Source: Lacunisphaera sp. (GTDB lineage Bacteria > Verrucomicrobiota > Verrucomicrobiia > Opitutales > Opitutaceae). Taken from it: 52,671 bases of DNA. The stretch is taken from the NCBI GenBank assembly GCA_009695095.1, contig SIBQ01000014.1, positions 1-52,671 on the forward strand, given 5' to 3'. The notes beneath the pieces were generated by a model. It did not search any database, had not been told where the DNA came from, and was given only the letters and a program-made list of their open reading frames with translations. Below, in pieces: positions 45,046 to 52,671 of this stretch. The position numbers were made by a program, and so were the translations under genes. Numbering within the stretch: position 1 is the first letter of the stretch; each line of letters starts with the position of its first letter.

Positions 45046-45627
45046 TCATATGGCGTAATCTCCCAAGAGTTGATGGATGACGCCCTCGCTGGGACTGGTA
45101 AGTGCAGCGCGGGTCCGGCCGGAATTTTCCCCGGGCTGGACAGCAGCAGGTGTATTCCCCGGCGTGCTGAACGGCAGCGGCCACCCGTTGGTGACCATTT
45201 TGCGGGTGGTGACCTCGACAACGTCGGCGAGAGTGTAGCAGTCAAGGATGGCCGCGATGGCATTGCGCACATCGAGCATCAGCATCCGCAAGCCGCAATG
45301 CGTCTCGTCGGGGCAGGAGCATTTCTCGTAAGCGGCCTGGCTCACGCAGCCGACCGGCGCCAGCGGCCCGTCGATCAGGCGCACGACCTGGCCGATCGTG
45401 ATTTTGGTGGCCGGCTTCGTCAGGCGATAGCCGCCATGCTTGCCGCGCTCGCTCTCCACATAGCCGGCCTCGCGGAGCTGCTGCATCACTTGCTCCAAGA
45501 ATTTCACCGGCATGTCTTCCGCCTTGGCCAGTTCGGTCACGCGCACGAGCGACCGCCCCACCTTGGTCGCAATGCCGAGGTTGATGAGAGAGCGGAGGGC
45601 GTATTCACCCCGTTTGGACAGTCTCAT
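45046..45627 (-). CDS. Rrf2-family transcriptional regulator with cysteine cluster
   Basis: A 193-residue regulator. A winged helix starts MRLSKRGEYALRSLINL, with the recognition part MPVKFLEQVMQQLREAGYV and wing RGKHGGYRL. C94, C103, C105 and C111 (GCVSQAAYEKCSCPDETHC) could bind an Fe-S cluster as in IscR, or be redox sensors. The final 45 residues (after about 148) are low in complexity and lack family matches. Directly upstream on the same strand of the porin-ABC-cysK group, it probably controls sulfur uptake like CymR. A 108-bp leader separates it from the porin. Confidence 0.9.
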   Translation of the reverse strand: MRLSKRGEYALRSLINLGIATKVGRSLVRVTELAKAEDMPVKFLEQVMQQLREAGYVESERGKHGGYRLTKPATKITIGQVVRLIDGPLAPVGCVSQAAYEKCSCPDETHCGLRMLMLDVRNAIAAILDCYTLADVVEVTTRKMVTNGWPLPFSTPGNTPAAVQPGENSGRTRAALTSPSEGVIHQLLGDYAI

Positions 45628-45639
45628 GGGCTGGATATC

Positions 45640-45712
45640 GATACTACATTGAATTAATAGGATTTATATCAAGTTCTATCTCAACGCTTTGTCATAATTC
45701 TACGAACAAGGC
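45640..45712 (-). promoter_or_regulatory. AT-rich promoter/operator region of the Rrf2 gene
   Basis: The gap upstream of the Rrf2 start is strikingly AT-rich for this window. The minus strand has ATGACA, then TTGAGATAG, TTGATATAAATCC and TATTAATTC. TTGATA and TAGTAT are 20 bp apart, and TATAAA is a further candidate -10. AATCCTATTAATTC resembles AT-rich Rrf2 (CymR/IscR-like) sites, so self-regulation is plausible. No exact consensus was matched. Confidence 0.35.
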
Positions 45713-46492
45713 TTAAAGAATGAGCCTTAACCCATCGTGGGCAAGTTGAACGCCCGCCGGGAGTTTTTGGCTCCACTCCGCGTGCTCAATCCGGTGGGTC
45801 AGGTGAGTCAAATAAGTGATGGGGGCCCCGATTTCGGCGGCGGCCGCGCAGGCTTCGGCGATGTTCATGTGCGACGGATGCGGCTCCTCGCGCAGCCCGT
45901 CGAGGCAGACCGCGTCGGCGCCCTGGGCCAGCGCGACGGCCTCGCGCGGGATGCGCTTGCAGTCGGAGTAATAGGCGAACTTTTTCCCGGACGACTTCTC
46001 CGTGAAGACGAGTCCGAGGGTGTTGAGGCCGCCGTGTGGCAGCAAGGTGGAGCGGATGGTGCCTTGCGGGAATTCCAGCACCGCCGGCATCTCCATCAGC
46101 TTGAAGGCCGCATAGCCCATCGACACCGGCCGCTCCGCGATGGCGTAGGGAAACATCGCCAGCACCCGCGCCATGCCCTCGTCGGTGGTGTGGACGGTCA
46201 GCGCCGTGCTCCCGCGCAGATCGCAGAAGCGGCGCAAGTCGTCCATACCCGTGATGTGGTCGTTGTGTCCGTGGGTCAGGATGAACACGTCGAGCTGCGT
46301 CACCTTCTCCCGCAGGCACTGCAGCCGGAATTCCGGCGCCGCATCCACCTGGATGTGCAGACCGTCCATGACGACATGGATGCTGGCCCGCGTGCGGTGG
46401 TTGCGCGGATCGGTCGAGGTGCAGACCGCGCAATTGCACGCGATCATCGGCACCCCCTGCGACGTGCCCGTGCCCATGAAGATCACTTCCAT
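45713..46492 (-). CDS. MBL-fold metallo-hydrolase, PhnP-like
   Basis: A 259-residue hydrolase from ATG 46492. The start VIFMGTGTSQGVPMIACNC AVC holds two cysteines typical of the PhnP/lipB-linked MBL subgroup. The metal motif is FILTHGHNDHITGMDDLR, with further ligands in YYSDCKRIP and LTHLTHRIEH. PhnP-type enzymes cleave cyclic ribose phosphates; other members process phosphodiesters of unknown origin. The gene is on the same strand as the Rrf2 regulator but with its own 85-bp gap, so it may be separately controlled. Confidence 0.88.
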   Translation of the reverse strand: MEVIFMGTGTSQGVPMIACNCAVCTSTDPRNHRTRASIHVVMDGLHIQVDAAPEFRLQCLREKVTQLDVFILTHGHNDHITGMDDLRRFCDLRGSTALTVHTTDEGMARVLAMFPYAIAERPVSMGYAAFKLMEMPAVLEFPQGTIRSTLLPHGGLNTLGLVFTEKSSGKKFAYYSDCKRIPREAVALAQGADAVCLDGLREEPHPSHMNIAEACAAAAEIGAPITYLTHLTHRIEHAEWSQKLPAGVQLAHDGLRLIL

Positions 46493-46509
46493 GACAGCCC
46501 ACGGAACAA

Positions 46510-46546
46510 CCTCCTTCGCTCTCTGGCAAGAGCTACGGAGGGCAGG
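46510..46546. repeat. CCTCCTTCGCTC...GAGCTACGGAGGGCAGG repeat, reversed relative of the CCTCGCCG type
   Basis: Inverted arms CCTCC...GGAGG and GCTCTCTGGCAAGAGC make a palindromic stem. In reverse complement it shares CCGTAGCT and GAAGG-GG with the copies at 37719-37751 and 47075-47107. It lies 18 bp upstream of the metallo-hydrolase start codon. Confidence 0.5.
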
Positions 46547-47021
46547 CACAGAACCCACGAAAGTGAACGGTAAAGGCAGGGCGCTATCTCTAACGCGCCG
46601 CAGAGGATGCCTATGTCCTCGCCCGTGGAAGCACGCTTGAGCCAGTGCGTAAGGTTGGCCCGGGCTTTGGTCTAAGATAGCGTCATCATATCGTTGCAAT
46701 AAAGCCGCTATTAAGCGCGGGCCAAGCCGCTAGCAGCACCCCGCTCATGATCTCGGGATCAACGACCATGACGCTGGGTTTCCTTCCGCCATCGTGGTTC
46801 GCTGCCGTTTTCTCGCAAGATTCGATTCATCTGCATGGCCCGATCTGCCTTGTTGATGAAGGCTACGCGCCTGTCACATTCCCCAAGATTTATTTCCAGC
46901 AAACAGGCAAAGCGTGGCGACAAACGCGACAAGATTGGGCGCGAGGGAGCGATCGGGCATGCAACCTAGAGGTTTGCCGGTTTCCCGGCGCCACCAAGCT
47001 TTCGCTGCCGTCGTCCTGCGC
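46547..47021. other. Non-coding gap with a nested palindrome (46655-46725)
   Basis: I see no convincing gene in this interval. An open frame at 46747-47085 on the plus strand lacks any family likeness. The one clear structure is TTGGCCCG (46655-46662) paired with CGGGCCAA (46718-46725), enclosing ATAGCG (46677-46682) paired with CGCTAT (46706-46711). This could be a DNA cruciform or a folded RNA of about 71 nt. No transcript start was identified. Confidence 0.5.
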
Positions 47022-47054
47022 AAAGAAAAAGGCGCGCTCCGGAGAGCGCGCCTT
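47022..47054 (-). terminator. Rho-independent terminator of groEL
   Basis: Perfect 11-bp arms AAGGCGCGCTC/GAGCGCGCCTT with loop CGGA (47029-47054), followed on the minus strand by TTTTTCTTT. It lies 52 bp past the groEL stop. Confidence 0.85.
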
Positions 47055-47074
47055 GAAGTTTTTGGTGGGCCTAG

Positions 47075-47107
47075 CCTCGCCGTAGCTACGGGAGACGAAG
47101 GCGGGTT
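47075..47107. repeat. CCTCGCCG-AGCT...GGCGGGTT intergenic repeat, copy 2
   Basis: CCTCGCCGTAGCTACGGGAG, then ACGAAGGCGGGTT, matching the copy at 37719-37751 at both ends and differing in the centre. It overlaps the last two bases of the groEL stop codon and ends there, which fits insertion right after the gene. Confidence 0.6.
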
Positions 47108-48740
47108 AGTAGTCCATGCCGCCCATGCCACCGCCGCCGTGGCCGCCGCCCGGAGCTTCTTTCTTCTCCGGGAGGTCGGTGATGATGCACTCGGTGGTGA
47201 GGAGCAGGCCGGCAATCGAGGCCGCGTTCTGCAGCGCGGTGCGGGTGACCTTCGTCGGGTCCACCACACCGGCCTTCACGAGGTCCTCGTATTCGCCTGT
47301 CGCGACGTTGAAGCCATAGTTGCCCTTGTTGGCGAGGATCTCCTTGACGACCACGCCACCGTCCACGCCAGCATTGGCGCAGAGCACGCGGACGGGGTGT
47401 TCGATGGCGCGGCGCACGATCTGGGCGCCGAAGGCTTCGTCAGCCTCGAGCTTGAGGGCTTCGATGGCCTTGATGGTGCGGAGCAGAGCGACGCCGCCAC
47501 CGGCGACGATGCCTTCCTCGACCGCGGCGCGCGTGGCGTGGAGGGCGTCCTCGACGCGGGCCTTCTTTTCCTTCATCTCGACCTCGGTGGAGGCGCCGAC
47601 ACTGATGACGGCGATGCCACCGGCGAGCTTGGCGAGGCGCTCCTGGAGCTTCTCGCTGTCGTAGTCGGAGGTGGTCTCGTCGATCTGCCGGCGGAGCTGC
47701 TTGACGCGGCCCTGGATTTCGGACGTCTTGCCACCGCCTTCGACGATGGTCGTGTTCTCCTTGTCCACCGTGATGCGCTTGGCCTTGCCGAGATCGGCGA
47801 GGGTGAGGTTCTCGAGCTTGAGGCCGAGATCCTCCGTGATGCATTTGCCACCGGTGAGGATCGCAATGTCCTCGAGCATGGCCTTGCGGCGGTCGCCAAA
47901 GCCGGGTGCCTTGACGGCGCATACATTGAGCGTGCCGCGAATCTTGTTCACCACGAGTGCCGCGAGCGCTTCGCCCTCGACCTCTTCAGCGATGATGAGG
48001 AGGGGCTTGCTGCTCTTGGCGATGGTCTGCAGCAGCGGGAGCATTTCCTGCAGGTTGCTGATCTTCTTCTCGTGGATGAGCACATGGGCATCCTCGAGGA
48101 CGACCTCCTGGCTCTCGGCGTTGGTCACGAAGTAAGGCGACAGGTAACCCTTGTCGAACTGCATGCCCTCGACGACCTCGAGCGTCGTCTCGATGGACTT
48201 GGCCTCTTCGACGGTGATGGTGCCGTCCTTGCCGACCTTGTCCATCGCGTCGGCGATGATGTTGCCGATGGTCTCGTCCCAATTGGCGGAGACGGTGGCG
48301 ACCTGGCGGATTTCCTCGCGGTCATTGACCTTCTTGGAAACGCGGGCGAGCTCGGCGACGGCGGCCTCCACGGCCTTGTCGATGCCGCGCTTGAGGTAGA
48401 TCGGGTTGGCACCGGCGGTGACGTTCTTCAGGCCCTCGCGGTAGATGCCCTCGGCGAGCAAGGTGGCGGTGGTGGTGCCATCGCCCGCGCTGTCACTGGT
48501 CTTGGAGGCGACCTCCTTGACCATCTGGGCGCCCATGTTCTCGTAGGGATCGGGAAGCTCGATTTCCTTGGCGACGGTGACGCCGTCCTTGGTGACGGTC
48601 GGCGACCCGAATTTTTTGTCGATGACGACGTTGCGGCCCTTGGGCCCCAGCGTGACCTTGACGGCGCGAGAGAGAATCTCTACACCGCGAAGAATTTTCT
48701 GACGAGCAGTCTCGTCGAACAGGAGTTGTTTAGCTGCCAT
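47106..48740 (-). CDS. groEL: Chaperonin GroEL (Hsp60)
   Basis: A 544-residue chaperonin subunit. [14 protein letters not shown] and [17 protein letters not shown] bind ATP, with the catalytic aspartate in GDGTTTAT and another in [13 protein letters not shown]. The apical and equatorial order is canonical, and it ends [14 protein letters not shown], the usual GGM tail. Transcribed after dnaK and groES on the same strand, groES lying 44 bp upstream. The leader has no Shine-Dalgarno motif. Folds newly made and stressed proteins in the cytosol. Confidence 0.98.
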   Translation of the reverse strand: MAAKQLLFDETARQKILRGVEILSRAVKVTLGPKGRNVVIDKKFGSPTVTKDGVTVAKEIELPDPYENMGAQMVKEVASKTSDSAGDGTTTATLLAEGIYREGLKNVTAGANPIYLKRGIDKAVEAAVAELARVSKKVNDREEIRQVATVSANWDETIGNIIADAMDKVGKDGTITVEEAKSIETTLEVVEGMQFDKGYLSPYFVTNAESQEVVLEDAHVLIHEKKISNLQEMLPLLQTIAKSSKPLLIIAEEVEGEALAALVVNKIRGTLNVCAVKAPGFGDRRKAMLEDIAILTGGKCITEDLGLKLENLTLADLGKAKRITVDKENTTIVEGGGKTSEIQGRVKQLRRQIDETTSDYDSEKLQERLAKLAGGIAVISVGASTEVEMKEKKARVEDALHATRAAVEEGIVAGGGVALLRTIKAIEALKLEADEAFGAQIVRRAIEHPVRVLCANAGVDGGVVVKEILANKGNYGFNVATGEYEDLVKAGVVDPTKVTRTALQNAASIAGLLLTTECIITDLPEKKEAPGGGHGGGGMGGMDY

Positions 48741-48784
48741 GATATGTAAGTAAGTTTTAAGGTTTAAGTTATCTAGACGGTGGT

Positions 48785-49081
48785 TCAGGTGATGACGCCG
48801 AGAATGTCGTCTTCGCGGACCAGAGTGAATTTCTGTTCCTCGATTTTTACTTCGGTGCCGCCGTATTTGGAGATGAGCACGCGGTCGCCGACCTTCACTT
48901 CGAAGGGTGTGACCTTGCCGCTCTCATCCCGCTTGCCGGTGCCCAGGGCGATGACCTTGGCCTCCTGCGGTTTTTCCTTGGCGCTGTCGGGGATGATGAT
49001 TCCGCCGCGCACTTGTTCTTTTTCCTCGATGTGCCGCACAAGCACGCGATCACCGATGGGTTTGATGTTTACTTTAGCCAT
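48785..49081 (-). CDS. groES: Co-chaperonin GroES (Hsp10)
   Basis: A 98-residue cap of the GroEL ring. [27 protein letters not shown] carries the mobile loop and IIIPD hydrophobic contact, followed by [13 protein letters not shown] and [17 protein letters not shown]. It precedes groEL on the same strand as usual. No CIRCE (TTAGCACTC-N9-GAGTGCTAA) operator was found upstream, so heat control by HrcA is not supported here. Confidence 0.98.
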   Translation of the reverse strand: MAKVNIKPIGDRVLVRHIEEKEQVRGGIIIPDSAKEKPQEAKVIALGTGKRDESGKVTPFEVKVGDRVLISKYGGTEVKIEEQKFTLVREDDILGVIT

Positions 49082-49164
49082 GTTGGTTTTGTGGGGGTTG
49101 GAGTTGGATGGTTTCGGATTAAAAGCGTGAACTCGTTTCAGAGAGATACGGGTCCGCGCTAAAG

Positions 49165-51096
<1,932 letters not shown>

Positions 51097-51212
51097 GCGC
51101 GTAGCTCAGCAATACCCGTGCCTCGCGCCGAGCAATTTCCTGGCTAATTGACTGTCAGCCGCTTACAGGAAACTTCAATGGCCGGACTGCTGGGCGATTC
51201 CCCGCTTTCGCG

Positions 51213-51256
51213 CCACGGTGGCACAAGCCCCCAGAGCCGGTGGCACACTGTGCCAC
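51213..51256. promoter_or_regulatory. Paired GTGGC inverted repeats between dnaK and the LON-domain gene
   Basis: GCCAC-G-GTGGC lies at 51213-51223 and GTGGCAC-ACT-GTGCCAC at 51240-51256. Their centres are 30 bp apart, about three helical turns. The 10-mer CGGTGGCACA is repeated directly at 51216 and 51238. The site is 46-89 bp before the LON-domain start and 117-160 bp before the dnaK start, a good place for a dimeric regulator of either gene. The regulator is unknown. Confidence 0.5.
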
Positions 51257-51301
51257 GAACCGCGGATTGATAAAACTCGGCCCACCGCCCACCCTTGGCC
51301 C

Positions 51302-51982
51302 ATGGAAACGCTGCATGTGCCCGAGGCGGTACCGGTGATGACGCTGCCCAACACGGTTTTCTTTCCGCAGGCCCTGTTACCGCTCCACATCTTCGAACCC
51401 CGCTATCAGGAAATGCTGCGCGACGTGCTCGCCAGCAATCGCCTGTTTGCCGTCGCCCGGCTCGACCGCACCCGCCCGGAAAATCCCGCCGAGCCGGAGC
51501 CGCTGCACCACATCGCCTCGGTCGGCATCATCCGTGCGTGCCAGAATGCCGACAACGACACCTCGAACCTGCTGCTTCAGGGCATCTGCCGCGTCGAGGT
51601 GAAGGCCATCGTCCGCGAAGTGCCGTACCGCATCATTGCCGTGAAGCCGATCACGACCACCGCCGGCACGCACCACGCCGAACTCGAGCTGCTGCGCTTC
51701 GAGGTCATGCGCCTGCTCAATCTTCGCCGCCGGCTCGGCGCGCCCGCCCCCAAGGGCATGACCCGTTTCCTCGAGAGCATCGACGACATCGACACCTTCG
51801 CCGACATCGCCGTGTTCAACCTGTGCGACGACGGGGCGATCAAGCAACAGCTCCTCGAAACACTCGAGACGCGCCGCCGGCTGCAGCTCTTCGTCCGGTC
51901 GCTCAAGACCGAGATCGAAGGACAGCGCCTCCGCCGCAAGCTGCAGGGGCTGCTGCCCGACGACCAGATCGCGGGCAATTGA
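51302..51982 (+). CDS. Stand-alone LON substrate-binding-domain protein
   Basis: A 226-residue protein. VMTLPNTVFFPQALLPLHIFEPRY is the classic N-terminal LON domain start, followed by LFAVARLDRT and IASVGIIRACQNADN. NLLLQGICRVEVKAIV continues the domain, and residues 130-226 are helical. It has no ATPase or protease domain, so it is not a protease itself but could bind or present substrates. Divergent from dnaK, which suggests a link to protein quality control. Start ATG 51302. Confidence 0.88.
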   Translation: METLHVPEAVPVMTLPNTVFFPQALLPLHIFEPRYQEMLRDVLASNRLFAVARLDRTRPENPAEPEPLHHIASVGIIRACQNADNDTSNLLLQGICRVEVKAIVREVPYRIIAVKPITTTAGTHHAELELLRFEVMRLLNLRRRLGAPAPKGMTRFLESIDDIDTFADIAVFNLCDDGAIKQQLLETLETRRRLQLFVRSLKTEIEGQRLRRKLQGLLPDDQIAGN

Positions 51983-52671
51983 CCGCCATCGGCGACAAGC
52001 CCGCAGACAATACAGAAAACGTTTATTGCCAGAAAAAGGCACAAAACTCGGCTGGCTTAGGCAGCTTTCAAGGCGCCCATAAGCGCTCGGAATATCATCG
52101 GCCGAAGGCAAAATCTTTTTTGCGGCTCATAGTGGCCAAAAATCTGCTGCCTTGTCCCGCGTAAAAACGGCCTGCCAGCCGCAGTGATCGTTATCCGCCT
52201 TCGCGCGGCAAACCAGACTTCCCGACCCACGTACCCGCGCTCGCCACGCATCGAAAGAAAGATGGAGCCGCTTGTCGGATTTGAACCCATTACGAGCTAT
52301 TTTCGAGGGAACTGCACAAGTGCCTCGCGGGCTGACGAAATCGATTTAACTCGCTGATCAAATTGGTTCTGCGTCGCAAACCGGCCATTGAACCGCGAAG
52401 AAGGGAAATGAATAGAAAAGAACCGTATCTGGCAGGAATTTGTCGGGAGAACCTTGGCCAAGGGGGGCGGGGGTGTGGCCCATTCAGGCGGAGCCGCGAA
52501 CGCGACGAATCACCAACCGCAAAATTTTTCGTAAAAGGCGCGACGACGTCCTGGGAAGCGGCAGGAACCGGTTGCTGTAGGGGCTAGACAGGCGCGAGCC
52601 GGCCTATGATAGGATTTATCCAAGCCTCCTTTAATTTTTAAAAAAATGGAGCAAAGGGGGCGGCGAGCAGT
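51983..52671. other. Non-coding end of window
   Basis: Nothing here can be supported as a gene. A short frame at 52363-52587 has no family likeness. On the minus strand near 52263-52290 the sequence GGGTTCAAATCC resembles a tRNA T-loop, followed by acceptor-like AAGCGGCTCCA. The stem has a mismatch and no cloverleaf forms around it. The complement GCCGCTT occurs about 300 nt away at 52557-52563. A TATAAT-like TATCAT follows AT-rich DNA at 52600-52660 on the minus strand. A small RNA here cannot be excluded. Confidence 0.4.

Noticed and set aside
44194-45657. A 487-codon open frame antisense to the porin and Rrf2 genes
   Set aside because: It crosses two real genes and their spacer, is rich in D, L and H as expected of GC-rich antisense frames, and has no recognisable domain.
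46747-47085. 112-codon open frame in the gap upstream of the PhnP-like gene
   Set aside because: It runs through the groEL terminator and the repeat at 47075, has no family likeness and no plausible leader.
46914-48749. A 611-codon open frame antisense to groEL
   Set aside because: It mirrors groEL codon by codon in GC-rich DNA and its translation is composed of repeated L, V, D and G without family likeness. The groEL frame is unmistakable.
48741-49164. CIRCE operator before groES or groEL
   Set aside because: No TTAGCACTC-N9-GAGTGCTAA-like sequence is present in either leader.
51230-51260. Sigma-54 promoter (TGGCAC...GC) upstream of dnaK
   Set aside because: The distance from GG to GC is 8 instead of 10 bases, and the symmetry fits an inverted repeat better.
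52263-52350. Possible tRNA or tmRNA 3' end on the minus strand (GGGTTCAAATCC and AAGCGGCTCCA)
   Set aside because: The T-stem has a C-C mismatch, no D or anticodon arm forms nearby, and the tmRNA start signature and a tag ending in ALAA were not found in the following 300 nt. Covariance-model searches for tRNA and tmRNA would settle it.
52363-52587. 74-codon frame near the right edge
   Set aside because: Composition is that of random GC-rich DNA (R, G, E), with no similarity and no promoter in proper position.

Overview
The window looks like chromosomal DNA of a GC-rich Gram-negative heterotroph, most likely a member of Verrucomicrobiota and probably Opitutaceae-like. This placement is an inference. 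It rests on the gene mix (lipid A and Lol genes, an RNase HII/HIII pair, bS21, a caa3-type oxidase cluster), on the near absence of Shine-Dalgarno motifs, and on the abundance of short palindromic intergenic repeats. No rRNA, confident tRNA, CRISPR array or prophage was seen.

Layout. 1-140: the end of an IS3-type insertion sequence running off the left edge. 198-5538: a sigma-54 response regulator and a PAS histidine kinase, both on the minus strand and possibly cognate. Between them lie small accessory genes: a frameshifted SRPBCC gene, a TfoX N-domain gene, decayed GAF/fRMsr and YdeI genes, a VF530-like gene and an exported protein. 5674-10037: nucleic-acid maintenance (RNase HII and HIII side by side, MutY), a sugar-phosphate isomerase-like gene cut by an in-frame TAG, and ribosomal protein bS21. 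10324-18559: DnaE, an RsmB-like rRNA methyltransferase, a second methyltransferase, a GNAT, and a CcsA/HemX-like gene coupled to hemA. 18601-24488 (minus): envelope genes lpxB, a Gfo/Idh/MocA oxidoreductase, LolD and LolC/E, then lysS. 24597-27937 (plus): lipB, lipA, AMP nucleosidase and a metallo-hydrolase.

28107-39886 is a respiratory island. It holds a caa3-type cytochrome c oxidase (subunits I-IV), heme O and heme A synthases, a CtaG-type assembly factor, a DUF420 protein, a SCO lipoprotein fused to a CusF-like domain, a histidine-rich exported protein with a duplicated motif, an azurin-like lipoprotein and a TPR protein. Together these could supply heme A and copper to the oxidase and deliver electrons to it. 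39932-45627 (minus) reads as a sulfur-acquisition unit: an Rrf2 regulator with a cysteine cluster, an OprO/P-type porin, a sulfonate/taurine-type ABC importer (three genes joined by 4-bp overlaps) and cysteine synthase. 45713-51982 holds a PhnP-like hydrolase, the chaperone genes dnaK, groES and groEL, and a divergent stand-alone LON-domain protein. The last 690 bases hold no gene I can support.

The most unusual feature is the population of short repeat-like elements. They sit between genes and, in at least two cases (lpxB and dnaE), appear to have become in-frame protein insertions. A third is associated with a decayed GAF gene, and a fourth precedes the mutY start. Several accessory genes carry single-base lesions, so recent decay or assembly error should be separated by read data.
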